DNA of 64,000 nt from Bacteroidota bacterium. Its GTDB lineage: Bacteria; Bacteroidota; Bacteroidia; Bacteroidales; Bacteroidaceae. Shown in pieces: positions 32,471 through 41,308 of this stretch. The stretch's first letter is position 1. Each line of letters begins with the position of its first letter. Under the pieces are notes generated by a model, which saw only the letters and a list, made by a program, of their open reading frames with translations, made no database searches and was not told the DNA's origin. Location: the NCBI GenBank assembly GCA_023425865.1, contig JAFABV010000026.1:38046-102045 (forward strand), written 5' to 3'. A program made the position numbers and the translations under genes.

Positions 32471-33677
32471 AAATAAGGATTTCCCCATACTTTCCCGGAC
32501 GGTGCATGACAGGCCTCTGGTCTATTTAGATAACGCCGCCACAACGCAAAAGCCATTGTGCGTGCTCGATGCCATGCGTGACGAGTATCTCAATGTGAAC
32601 GCCAACGTACATAGGGGTGTGCATTGGCTCAGCCAGCAGGCTACCGACCTGTATGAGCAGGCGCGTGAGACCGTGAGGCAGTTTATCAACGCCGGTTCTA
32701 CCTCAGAGGTTGTCTTTACCCGAGGCACCACAGAGGGCATCAACCTGGTGGCAAGCAGCTTCTGCGATGCCTGCATGAGTGCTGGTGATGAAGTCATCGT
32801 ATCGGTGATGGAACACCATTCCAACATTGTGCCTTGGCAGTTGCAAACTCAGCGATATGGCATCAAGTTGAAGGTTATACCGATGACTGATGATGGGCAA
32901 CTCGACTTAGAGGCCTACGCGCGGCTCTTCAATGAGCGCACCCGATTGGTGAGCGTTACCCACGTCAGTAATGTGCTGGGAACGGTGAACCCTGTGCTTG
33001 ACATGATACGTATGGCCCACGAGCACAATGTGCCCGTGCTGGTAGACGGCGCGCAGAGCACGCCGCATTTTAGCGTCGACGTGCAGGCTCTTGACTGCGA
33101 CTTCTTTGTCTTCAGCGGTCATAAGGTATACGGTCCCACCGGTATTGGCGTGCTCTACGGCAAGGAGGCGTGGCTCGACCGTCTGCCCCCTTATCAGGGT
33201 GGCGGTGAGATGATTGACCGCGTGAGCTTTGAGCAGACCACCTTTGAGCGTCCACCGTTGAAGTTCGAGGCCGGAACGCCCGACTATGTGGCGGCTCACG
33301 GCTTGGCTGTGGCACTCAATTATGTGACTGCTATAGGTATGGAAAATATTGCCGCCCATGAGCGAGAGCTGACGAGGTATGCGCTCGAAAAGCTCCGTAG
33401 CATAGAGAATATCAAGATCTACGGGCATGGTGCCGGCGCGAAAGACGCTGGCGACGCCGTCATCTCATTCAATGTGGGTGACATCCATCATATGGACTTG
33501 GGAACCTTGCTCGATCGTCTGGGTATTGCCGTGCGTACCGGGCATCACTGTGCCCAACCGCTGATGGATCGACTTGGCGTGTTGGGTACGGTGCGTGCAT
33601 CGTTTGCGCTCTACAATACACGCGACGATGTCGATACTTTGGTGGCAGGTATAGCGCGTGTCAGCAAAATGTTTTAA
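32457..33677 (+). CDS. sufS: Cysteine desulfurase SufS
   Basis: A 406-residue class II cysteine desulfurase that supplies sulfur for the SufBCD scaffold. PLP-binding Lys223 is in SGHKVYGPTG and the active-site Cys365 is in RTGHHCAQP; other motifs are VYLDNAATTQKP, MEHHSNIVPWQ, DGAQSTPH and GTPDYVAAHGLAVAL. The ATG at 32457 is the only workable start: an in-frame TGA lies three codons upstream and the conserved sequence begins by residue 8. The first six codons (MNCALN) are made of the repeat units. The preceding mini-ORF overlaps this start by ATGA. A strong hairpin follows the stop. Confidence 0.96.
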   Translation: MNCALNKDFPILSRTVHDRPLVYLDNAATTQKPLCVLDAMRDEYLNVNANVHRGVHWLSQQATDLYEQARETVRQFINAGSTSEVVFTRGTTEGINLVASSFCDACMSAGDEVIVSVMEHHSNIVPWQLQTQRYGIKLKVIPMTDDGQLDLEAYARLFNERTRLVSVTHVSNVLGTVNPVLDMIRMAHEHNVPVLVDGAQSTPHFSVDVQALDCDFFVFSGHKVYGPTGIGVLYGKEAWLDRLPPYQGGGEMIDRVSFEQTTFERPPLKFEAGTPDYVAAHGLAVALNYVTAIGMENIAAHERELTRYALEKLRSIENIKIYGHGAGAKDAGDAVISFNVGDIHHMDLGTLLDRLGIAVRTGHHCAQPLMDRLGVLGTVRASFALYNTRDDVDTLVAGIARVSKMF

Positions 33678-33703
33678 GTGGCAAGACGCTATCAATAACA
33701 TAA

Positions 33704-33739
33704 GAAGCGAGAATGGTGGCATTACACCATTCTCGCTTC
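33704..33739 (+). terminator. Hairpin ending the suf operon
   Basis: A perfect 15-bp stem (GAAGCGAGAATGGTG / CACCATTCTCGCTTC) with a 6-nt loop lies 27 bp after sufS and just before the convergent small membrane-protein gene. There is no strong U-tract. Confidence 0.7.
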
Positions 33740-33789
33740 GGCGTTTATCGTGTTTGTTCGTGGTATTGCTGCTGAGGAACCGCAGGCCT

Positions 33790-34092
33790 TCACATTCCTT
33801 TCAGGCATCGCAGGGCGTGCAGCAGCCATACGCAGCAGGCGAGGCGTACCCATAAGGGACTATCAGCAGGGAATGCGGCAGCGAAGAACGCAACCTGGGC
33901 ATTGATGAGCAGCAGCGTTTGACGCATGGTAATCTCCTTTTCAAAGATGCCGGCATAGTATTTTCTGAGCCACTCGATAGGCGCTAAGAGAAGGCTTGTC
34001 AGTTTTACGCTGTTTTGTTTGAGCACGTCAATCTCTGACTGCCAGTTTGCTCTGGTTGGGGTGTTGCTTTCCCATGTCATGTTCTTTTCCAT
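33790..34092 (-). CDS. Small hydrophobic protein of unknown function
   Basis: A 100-residue protein with no family that I recognise. The first ~55 residues are hydrophilic with a helical look (WQSEIDVLKQNSVKLTSLLLAPIEWLRKYYAGIFEKEITMRQ). The rest is one long or two short membrane segments (LLLINAQVAFFAAAFPADSPLWVRLACCVWLLHALRCLKGM). A promoter box 33 bp upstream and a clean frame support it as a real gene. It is convergent with sufS and divergent from rnhB. Confidence 0.65.
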   Translation of the reverse strand: MEKNMTWESNTPTRANWQSEIDVLKQNSVKLTSLLLAPIEWLRKYYAGIFEKEITMRQTLLLINAQVAFFAAAFPADSPLWVRLACCVWLLHALRCLKGM

Positions 34093-34124
34093 AAGACTTG
34101 AGTTCTTTTTTTCTTTATCTGCTG

Positions 34125-34132
34125 CAAAATTA
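34125..34132 (-). promoter_or_regulatory. TAnnTTTG promoter box of the small membrane-protein gene
   Basis: TAATTTTG on the minus strand, 32 bp before the ATG at 34092. Confidence 0.55.
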
Positions 34133-34204
34133 GTCCTTATTCGTGAAATAAATTTTCAACACATGCGTTCATGTAGTTAAAAGTGTTAATAAATCGATAC
34201 GGCA

Positions 34205-34885
34205 ATGCTAAAGAGCCATTATTATCATCAATATGTAGAGGCGGGCTGCGATGAGGCGGGGAGAGGCTGTCTGGCGGGGAGCGTGTTTGCGGCAGCTGTT
34301 ATCTTGCCTGCTGACTATGAGAATCCCGACCTCAATGATTCCAAAAAACTATCAGAGAAGAAGCGTTATGCGCTTCGTGAACAGGTGGAGCGTGATGCCT
34401 TGGCTTGGGCAGTGGGGGTGGTGACTCCCGAAGAGATTGATAAGTATAATATTCTGCATGCCAGCTTTCTGGCGATGCATCGCGCTATTGACCAACTGCA
34501 AATGGCTCCCGAGGCGCTTATCATCGACGGCAATCGTTTTGACTCGTATCGTCCGTTGAAGGAAATGGTGGCTGGTGGTCGACGTGAGCGAATCATCACA
34601 TGGCCCAACGACCCAGAGGCACTGCCTTATACTTGTATTGTAAAGGGCGACGCCAAATACTTGTCGATAGCCGCCGCCAGCATTCTCGCCAAAACTTACA
34701 GAGATGACTATATGGGTGATTTGGCTTTGCAGTACCCACAGTACGACTGGTTGAACAATAAAGGGTATCCCACCCAAAAGCACCGTGAGGCTATCCGCAT
34801 GTATGGAGTGACCCCCTTTCATCGCAGGAGTTTTAATCTGCTCGGCAACACACAATCTCAATTAGAGATAGATTTTGGTAGCTAA
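34205..34885 (+). CDS. rnhB: Ribonuclease HII
   Basis: A 226-residue RNase HII, which removes ribonucleotides from DNA and RNA in RNA-DNA hybrids. The catalytic Asp-Glu pair is in GCDEAGRG (Asp16, Glu17). LNDSKKLSEKKR, ALIIDGNRF, VKGDAKYLSIAAASILAKTYRDDYM and KGYPTQKHREAIRMYGVTPFHRRSF are the other family blocks. The length is typical. It is monocistronic, followed by a short repeat region and the WYL regulator. Confidence 0.95.
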   Translation: MLKSHYYHQYVEAGCDEAGRGCLAGSVFAAAVILPADYENPDLNDSKKLSEKKRYALREQVERDALAWAVGVVTPEEIDKYNILHASFLAMHRAIDQLQMAPEALIIDGNRFDSYRPLKEMVAGGRRERIITWPNDPEALPYTCIVKGDAKYLSIAAASILAKTYRDDYMGDLALQYPQYDWLNNKGYPTQKHREAIRMYGVTPFHRRSFNLLGNTQSQLEIDFGS

Positions 34886-34952
34886 GCGTTATTTTAATAG
34901 GCAGACGGGAGTTAATGGTTCGGTGGTTTCGCAGGACATGGCTACACCTATT

Positions 34953-35032
34953 ATAATAAGGTGTTACCCCCGTCCAATAAGTTTCAACTCCATCCAATTA
35001 GTATCATCCCATCCAATTAGTAACACCCCCTT
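34953..35032 (+). repeat. Degenerate ~20-bp tandem repeat ahead of the WYL gene
   Basis: Units with a TCCAAT(T/A)AG core start at 34973, 34993 and 35012 (periods 20 and 19). A related TAATAAGGTGTTACCCCC-like unit precedes them. The array ends 9 bp before the regulator's ATG, so it overlaps the region where a promoter or operator would be. Confidence 0.65.
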
Positions 35033-35041
35033 TCCCCTATC

Positions 35042-35944
35042 ATGGTAGACAATAAAGCGCGATTAGGCAAATGGCTCGAGCTGATATTGAAGATGCTCGA
35101 CGGACATAACTATACGGTAAGCGAACTGGCAGGCATATTGGGTACCACCCAGCGCAACCTTTATTATACGTTGCATGTGCTGGCAGACAATGGTTTTGTG
35201 GTTGTGCACCATCCTCCGTATTATTACCTTGACCCTCGTTCGCCTTTTTTGCAGGAACTTGTTCGTATTACAGACTTCACAGAGAGTGAGGCCATGTACC
35301 TGCATGGCTTGTTGAGTGCCGTGGATGGTAGTAATCCCGAGGTAGGCATGCTTCGGCGAAAACTGGTGCGCAACTATGGTCTGCATGAACTTATGGACGT
35401 GAAGTTTCAAAGAAAGGTGTATAACAATCAGGCCAAACTCGATGATGCAATCAGGAAAAAGCGTTGTGTTATCCTCCATGATTATTCTTCCCCTCACAGT
35501 CTCAGCGTGTCCGACCGAGTGGTAGAACCATTCATGTTTTTAGGCGACAAGACAGACTTGCGGGCTTATGAACTCAAGTCTAAAGTCAATAAAACATTTA
35601 AGATAGCTCGTATTGGGCGCGTGGAGGTGGTAGATACCCCTTGGTTTAACCTCTCTCAGCACAAGGAAGTATTTACCGACATGTTTATGTTCAGCGGTGA
35701 GGAACGTTATCATGTCAAGCTTCGCTTCAATCTTTTGGCCCATCGTATCATGCTTGAAGAGTATCCTCATGCACGCAGCCTCATGACACAAGAAGATGAC
35801 GCGCATTGGATATTCGAGGCCGACCTGGTGAGTTACATCGGTATTGCCCGTTTTATATTAGGTTTGTTCAACGACATCGAAGTGCTCGAGGATGATGGTC
35901 TGCGTCTTTTCTTAAGGCAAAGGATTGGCAGTATGAATATTTAA
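35042..35944 (+). CDS. WYL-domain transcriptional regulator
   Basis: A 300-residue regulator. An N-terminal helix-turn-helix (LELILKMLDGHNYTVSELAGILGTTQRNLYYTLHVLADNGFVV) is followed by a WYL domain at ~135-230 (LDDAIRKKRCVILHDYSSPHSLSVSDRVVEPFMFLGDKTDLRAYELKSKVNKTFKIARIGRVEVVD). A WCX-like C-terminal domain ends the protein. WYL regulators bind small ligands or nucleic acid and control varied systems. The next gene downstream is the SusC/SusD pair, 251 bp away, which is a possible but unproven target. Confidence 0.88.
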   Translation: MVDNKARLGKWLELILKMLDGHNYTVSELAGILGTTQRNLYYTLHVLADNGFVVVHHPPYYYLDPRSPFLQELVRITDFTESEAMYLHGLLSAVDGSNPEVGMLRRKLVRNYGLHELMDVKFQRKVYNNQAKLDDAIRKKRCVILHDYSSPHSLSVSDRVVEPFMFLGDKTDLRAYELKSKVNKTFKIARIGRVEVVDTPWFNLSQHKEVFTDMFMFSGEERYHVKLRFNLLAHRIMLEEYPHARSLMTQEDDAHWIFEADLVSYIGIARFILGLFNDIEVLEDDGLRLFLRQRIGSMNI

Positions 35945-36099
35945 CCAGCCCCTCATGTTATCTATTATAAAATTGTAAGAGTAGTAAATTGTAAGTTCTG
36001 TTCGGGCGCTGTTGCATTTTGATTGGTTTTTTATGCCAAACATCCCTCTGTAAGTTGTCACATTAACAGTATAATTAAGAAAATTGTATCAAAACGATA

Positions 36100-36107
36100 T
36101 ATTTTTG
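36100..36107 (+). promoter_or_regulatory. Upstream TAnnTTTG box before susC
   Basis: TATTTTTG lies 89 bp before the susC ATG. It is one of two boxes in this AT-rich region. Confidence 0.35.
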
Positions 36108-36140
36108 CGTTAATTATTTGGTTTGTATATAAATGTTTTT

Positions 36141-36148
36141 TAACTTTG
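36141..36148 (+). promoter_or_regulatory. Main TAnnTTTG promoter box of the susC-susD operon
   Basis: TAACTTTG with a TTTG at 36117-36120 (20-bp spacer) gives both halves of the Bacteroidota promoter, 48 bp before the ATG. Confidence 0.65.
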
Positions 36149-36195
36149 CACATTGGATATTAATATTTATGTAACATTTTAAAGAGAGAGAATTT

Positions 36196-39100
36196 ATGGT
36201 TAAAAGACTCACTATGTTATTTGTCGGGTTGTTCCTGTATATCGGAATGGCCTTGGCACAGTCACAGGTCTCCGGAACCGTTACAGACGCGAACGGAGAA
36301 CCCATAATCGGTGCGGCCGTGCGAGTTCATGGCACAAACACGGGTACAGTGACCGATGTAGATGGACGTTTCTCATTATCTGCACCGGCTAACTCCACAT
36401 TGGATATTACCTATATAGGTATGAAAGATCAGTCGCTGAAGGCTGGTCAAAACCTGAAGGTGCTTATGGTGCCGGATGACAAGACACTTGACGATGTGGT
36501 GGTTGTGGCCTATGGTACAGCCAAGAGGCAGTCTATCACCGGTGCCGTTACGGCTATCGACGCTAAGGATATCGAGAAGCATGTGACGACCAACGCCTTG
36601 TCGGCCCTCGAGGGTAGCGCTCCAGGCATTCAGGTGAACAGTACCTACGGCGAGCCCGGCCAGGAGCCCACTATTCGTATTCGTGGTATTGGTACTATCA
36701 ATGGTTCCAACGACCCGTTGTATGTGGTTGACGGAGTGATTTACAATGGTAACATCTCAGACCTCAACCCCAGCGACATCGCCTCGATGTCGGTACTCAA
36801 GGACGCAGCCTCGGCTGCCCTCTATGGTAACCGTGCCGCAGCCGGTGTGGTAATTATCACCACCAAGAGCGGTAGGGGTAACGACCGTCTGAATGTAAGC
36901 CTCAACATTAATCAGGGATGGTATTCGCGCGGTATTGGCGAATACGACCGCTTGTCGGCCAAGCCTTGGATGGAGTCTTACTGGCAGGCACTGAAGAACA
37001 ATCAGATCAATGGCTCTGCAGCGATGAGCGAGAGCGACGCCGCAGCCTTCGCCTCCTCTCATCTCGTGAGTGATGTGGTGCAGAATAACATCTTTGATGC
37101 CGATGCCGACAAGATTTTTGACGCCAACGGCAAAGTCGTGGCCAATGTGCTTCCGGGATACACCGACCTCGATTGGGAAGATGACATCCAGCGCACCGGT
37201 AGCCGTCAGGACTACACGCTCTCAGGGGCATACTCAAGCGCTAAGGCTAATGTTTACTCTTCGGTGGGTTACATGAAAGAGACCGGCTATGTGCTCGCTA
37301 CCGACTTTAAGCGCTACACTGCTCGTCTCAATGCCGACTATACGCCCAACAAGTGGGTGCGCACAGGCGTGAACCTCACAGGAAGCATCTCTAAGCGTCA
37401 TGGAAATTCAAATGCTTACGGCTCCTACTATGCCAACCCCTTCTATGTGGCCCGTACAATGGCACCCGTGTACCCGCTCTTCTTGCACAACGACGATGGA
37501 AGCTATGCGCTTGACGCTGACGGAAACAAGCAGTATGATACAAAATCACCTTACCTCAGCAACCGCAACATTGCCTATGAGCTCAGAGCCGACAAGGACG
37601 AGACGCGACGCAATGTAATTGACGGAACGGCTTTCTTCACGCTTAACCTGCCCTATGATTTCAGCTTTACTGCACGTGGTAATATGAATTATCGCAACCA
37701 GAACAGGCAGACGTTCAACAACCCCAACATCGGTGATGGCGCAACGAATGGCGGACGTCTGACACAATACGCTTACGAGTATGAGAACTACACCATGCAG
37801 GAAATTCTCAACTGGGGACACGACTACGGTATGCACCACGTAGATGCCATGGTGGGTCATGAGAATAATTCGGGCAAGAACCGATATAGCAACGGTATGA
37901 ACACTGGAGCGGCTGTAGACGGTGTGTTGGTATTCAACAACTTCCTGACAAACTCTTACCTTCAAGGTTACGACACCGACTATAAGACAGAGTCGTATAT
38001 GGCACGCGTACGCTACAACTACGCTGAGAAATATTTCTTTGACGCTTCTTGGCGTCGCGACGGCAGTTCTCGCTTCCATCCTGACAATCGTTGGGGTAAC
38101 TTCTTCTCGTTCGGCGCTAACTGGAACGTGAAGAAGGAGAGTTTCATGCAGGATGTAGACTGGGTGAACGACCTTCGCTTCCGTGCCTCTTATGGTGAGG
38201 TAGGTAACGATGCCGGTGTGGGGCTTTATGGTTATCAGGCTCTCTATTACATCGAGAAGAACGGTGGTAGTCCTGCTCTGCTGAAGCAAAGTCTTGCGGC
38301 CAACGATATCAAGTGGGAGACGGCACAGACTATTGACGTTGCCCTCGAGGGTCGCTTGTGGGATAGAGTGAACTTCTCTGTTGGCTATTACAACCGACGC
38401 AACAAGGACCTGCTCTTTGCCGTTCGTCTGCCCTATTCAGCAGGTGCCTTCTCTTATAATGATGCGACCACCAACCTTACTATATACAAGAATATTGGTA
38501 CCATACGCAACCACGGTCTTGAGTTTTCTGCCGACGTGGATATACTCAAGGGTCACGGCTTCAACTGGAACTTTGGATTCGACGCAACGTTCAACGGCAA
38601 CAAGATTGTCAAGTTGCCCGGCGGAGACGACATCCTCTCAGGACTTCATAACTATCGCGAGGGCAAGTCGATCTACGACTTCTATACCTACCACTTTGTA
38701 GGTGTGGATCAGCTGAACGGAAATTCTCTGTACACGCTCGACCCCGCGAAGAAGGAAGATGCGCAGAGTAAGGGTGAGCTGACAACAATCAACGGTGTCG
38801 ACTATACTACTGACACTACTTATGGTCTGCGCGACTATCACGATCATGCCGACCCGACGGTGTATGGTTCATTCCACACCAATTTCGCTTGGAAGGGTCT
38901 CAGCCTCTCGATGTTGTTCACCTACTCTCTCGGTGGCAAGATTTATGATGGTGTGTATGCTAATCTGATGTCTGTGCCCTCAGCTACAGAAGGCTCTGCG
39001 TTGTCTTCTGATGTTCTTAAAGCCTGGAAGGCTGCCCCGGAAGGCATGACGGAGACTTCGGCTAACCGCATAGATCCTAACGGTGTGCCGCGTCTTGACT

Positions 39101-39408
39101 TTAGTCGTGACTCTCAGCTCAACGCTACCAGTGACCGCTGGCTCACGAACGCGTCGTACCTGGTGTTTAAGAACCTTAGCCTCTCTTACGATTTGCCTAA
39201 AGCTTGGATGAAAGTCTTCGACGGAGCCGTTAGTGGCCTCCAGGTGAAGGTGAGTGCTGAAAACCTCTTTACGCTGGCTTCACGCAAGGGTCTGAATCCC
39301 CAATACCTCAACAATTCGGTAGGCAGCTCTACAGAGAACATCGGCTCAGTGCAGACCACGTATGTGACGGCACGTGTGTTCAATATTGGTCTGGCTATTA
39401 ACTTCTAA
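36196..39408 (+). CDS. SusC/RagA-type TonB-dependent outer-membrane transporter
   Basis: A 1070-residue TonB-dependent importer. Signal peptide 1-21 precedes a carboxypeptidase-regulatory-like domain (QVSGTVTDANGEPIIGAAVRVHGTNTGTVTDVDGRFSLSAP, ~25-100). The TonB box (DDVVVVAYGTAKR, ~101-113) follows. The plug carries the SusC signature (IRIRGIGTINGSNDPLYVVDGVIYNGNISDLNPSDIASMSVLKDAASAALYGNRAAAGVVIITTKSG). The remainder is a 22-strand barrel ending in Phe. It imports oligosaccharide or peptide captured by the downstream SusD lipoprotein. There is no glycosidase in this unit; a secreted M6 peptidase follows, so oligopeptide import (RagAB-like) is a reasonable alternative. Confidence 0.95.
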   Translation: MVKRLTMLFVGLFLYIGMALAQSQVSGTVTDANGEPIIGAAVRVHGTNTGTVTDVDGRFSLSAPANSTLDITYIGMKDQSLKAGQNLKVLMVPDDKTLDDVVVVAYGTAKRQSITGAVTAIDAKDIEKHVTTNALSALEGSAPGIQVNSTYGEPGQEPTIRIRGIGTINGSNDPLYVVDGVIYNGNISDLNPSDIASMSVLKDAASAALYGNRAAAGVVIITTKSGRGNDRLNVSLNINQGWYSRGIGEYDRLSAKPWMESYWQALKNNQINGSAAMSESDAAAFASSHLVSDVVQNNIFDADADKIFDANGKVVANVLPGYTDLDWEDDIQRTGSRQDYTLSGAYSSAKANVYSSVGYMKETGYVLATDFKRYTARLNADYTPNKWVRTGVNLTGSISKRHGNSNAYGSYYANPFYVARTMAPVYPLFLHNDDGSYALDADGNKQYDTKSPYLSNRNIAYELRADKDETRRNVIDGTAFFTLNLPYDFSFTARGNMNYRNQNRQTFNNPNIGDGATNGGRLTQYAYEYENYTMQEILNWGHDYGMHHVDAMVGHENNSGKNRYSNGMNTGAAVDGVLVFNNFLTNSYLQGYDTDYKTESYMARVRYNYAEKYFFDASWRRDGSSRFHPDNRWGNFFSFGANWNVKKESFMQDVDWVNDLRFRASYGEVGNDAGVGLYGYQALYYIEKNGGSPALLKQSLAANDIKWETAQTIDVALEGRLWDRVNFSVGYYNRRNKDLLFAVRLPYSAGAFSYNDATTNLTIYKNIGTIRNHGLEFSADVDILKGHGFNWNFGFDATFNGNKIVKLPGGDDILSGLHNYREGKSIYDFYTYHFVGVDQLNGNSLYTLDPAKKEDAQSKGELTTINGVDYTTDTTYGLRDYHDHADPTVYGSFHTNFAWKGLSLSMLFTYSLGGKIYDGVYANLMSVPSATEGSALSSDVLKAWKAAPEGMTETSANRIDPNGVPRLDFSRDSQLNATSDRWLTNASYLVFKNLSLSYDLPKAWMKVFDGAVSGLQVKVSAENLFTLASRKGLNPQYLNNSVGSSTENIGSVQTTYVTARVFNIGLAINF

Positions 39409-39421
39409 AGCAAACCATCGT

Positions 39422-41077
39422 ATGAAAAAAATAAATTATATCTTTGCAAGCTGCCTTGCTCTTGGTGTAGTAACCATGACATCGTGTGGCAGCGATTACC
39501 TTAACACGACACCGACGGAGTCGGTGGGCACGTCGACGGCTATCGGAACGGCCGATAATGCCTACAAAGCCCTCAATGGCATAGCCCGTACCATGTCTAC
39601 GCAGCAGTATGCTTATTCTCAGGGTTGTGCCGGCGAAAACCGCATCATCTCCATCTACGAGAACTACGCTTCTGAGAACTATTTCTTCAATGCGTATGCT
39701 TCGGGCTGGGCTCCCATCATGAACTTGAAGTACTCGCGTCGTGACAATACTTCTTATGCGCAGTACCCTTACAACTATTATTACAATATCATTGGTCAGG
39801 CCAACTCTATTATTGCCCATATTGATGACGCTACGGGTGATGAGAACAAGAAGCAGTATGTCAAGGCTGCTGCCCTTACGTTCCGTGCCTATGCCTATGA
39901 GAAGCTGCTCCACTACTATGCCCCCCGCTGGCAGGACAGCAACAACGGAGCCACAAAGGTACTGCCTCTGCGTATTGATGAGTCGACGGGCGATCTTGCC
40001 CCCTCAACAATGTCGGATACCTATGCCCAGATCTACAAAGACTGCGAGGAAGCCATCACACTCTTCGGGAGTTCTTCTTTCACTCGCAGCTCGTCTGAGA
40101 CTTGGATACCTAACGTGAATGTGGCGCATGCCGTATATGCTCGTGCGGCATTGACCCGACAAGACTATAAGACAGCGCTGTCGCAAGCTACGGCCGCACG
40201 CAAGGATTTCCCGCTCATGAGCAATGCTGACTATCAAAGCGGTTTCTGCAAGCCTACGTCGGAATGGATTTTCGGCAGCTATGGTGATGCCACAGAGAAC
40301 AACTGGTATTGGAGCTACGGTACACAGTTCTCGGCCAACGGATACTTTGCTTCCAATACCCCTTACGGTACGGGTCAGATAAGTTCTGCATTGACCAGCC
40401 AGATTCCCGATACTGACGTGCGCAAGCATCTCTTCCTCACATCTGATAAGATTGGATGGGGAGATAAGACCGCAGTCACGTTGGATTACTCCGCTGCCAA
40501 CCTCGATGCTTATAATAAGGCCATCAATTATATCGACAGCATTCACGCGGCTTACACCAGCGCATATACGCTGCCGTACAGCACGGCTCATCCCACCATT
40601 GATGGCGCGGAAAACGATAATTTCATGGGTCGCCTATACATGGGTTCTCAGTGGAAGTTCTTTGTATTCGATACTCCGGGTGTGGGCTACTTGCCATTTA
40701 TCCGTTCTTCTGAAATGGCATTGATAGAGGCTGAGGCCAACTATTTCCTTGGTAATGCCACAGCAGCGCAGGCCAGCCTTGTAGAACTCAACGCTACCTC
40801 AGGGCGTGACCCTCAGTACACCTGTACGAAGACTGGTGAGGAGTTGTTCTCTGAAATCAGAAAATATCGTTCACTTGAGCTTTGGGGAGAGGGATTTGAG
40901 TTCAGCGACCTCAAACGTTGGAATTTGCCGATTGATCGTACCAAGGCTGGTAACGTATCCTCTTATATTAAGGTGAGGGTGGAGACTGATGATCCGAACT
41001 GGATATGGATTACACCGCTTAACGAGACCGACTACAACCACGGTTTTGATAATACTGCATCGCCAACGGGTGAATAA
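39422..41077 (+). CDS. RagB/SusD-type nutrient-binding lipoprotein
   Basis: A 551-residue lipoprotein partner of the upstream SusC. The lipobox is MTSC with Cys22, followed by the acidic GSDYLNTTPTESV opening typical of SusD proteins. Helical TPR-like pairs hold the binding site (YIKAAALTFRAYAYEKLLHYYAPRW region), and the conserved C-terminal block SLELWGEGFEFSDLKRWNLPIDR...WIWITPLNETDYNHG is present. I chose the ATG at 39422, 14 bp after the susC stop. The longer frame from 39374 would overlap susC and lack a signal peptide. A strong terminator follows. Confidence 0.95.
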   Translation: MKKINYIFASCLALGVVTMTSCGSDYLNTTPTESVGTSTAIGTADNAYKALNGIARTMSTQQYAYSQGCAGENRIISIYENYASENYFFNAYASGWAPIMNLKYSRRDNTSYAQYPYNYYYNIIGQANSIIAHIDDATGDENKKQYVKAAALTFRAYAYEKLLHYYAPRWQDSNNGATKVLPLRIDESTGDLAPSTMSDTYAQIYKDCEEAITLFGSSSFTRSSSETWIPNVNVAHAVYARAALTRQDYKTALSQATAARKDFPLMSNADYQSGFCKPTSEWIFGSYGDATENNWYWSYGTQFSANGYFASNTPYGTGQISSALTSQIPDTDVRKHLFLTSDKIGWGDKTAVTLDYSAANLDAYNKAINYIDSIHAAYTSAYTLPYSTAHPTIDGAENDNFMGRLYMGSQWKFFVFDTPGVGYLPFIRSSEMALIEAEANYFLGNATAAQASLVELNATSGRDPQYTCTKTGEELFSEIRKYRSLELWGEGFEFSDLKRWNLPIDRTKAGNVSSYIKVRVETDDPNWIWITPLNETDYNHGFDNTASPTGE

Positions 41078-41106
41078 TCCGATGATCTGTTTCGGTTAAA
41101 ATCATG

Positions 41107-41146
41107 GAGGGTGTAACATACATAAGGATGTTACACCCTCTATTTT
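41107..41146 (+). terminator. Terminator of the susC-susD operon
   Basis: A perfect 13-bp stem (GAGGGTGTAACAT / ATGTTACACCCTC) with an 8-nt loop is followed by TATTTTGTT. Confidence 0.85.
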
Positions 41147-41257
41147 GTTATTATACATGCTGTGATGCCATGTCTGTCTGTCCGCTTATTCCCCCTGAAA
41201 TGGTTAATTTGCTCAAAATATTCCATGCGCGCATCTCATGTTGAGATATTTTTTTTG

Positions 41258-41265
41258 TATATTTG
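41258..41265 (+). promoter_or_regulatory. TAnnTTTG promoter box of the M6 peptidase gene
   Basis: TATATTTG lies 43 bp before the ATG and after the susD terminator, so the peptidase is a separate transcription unit. Confidence 0.55.
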
Positions 41266-41308
41266 CTAACTATATCAATACGGCTTTCCTGTATTTCAGA
41301 TTCTATTT

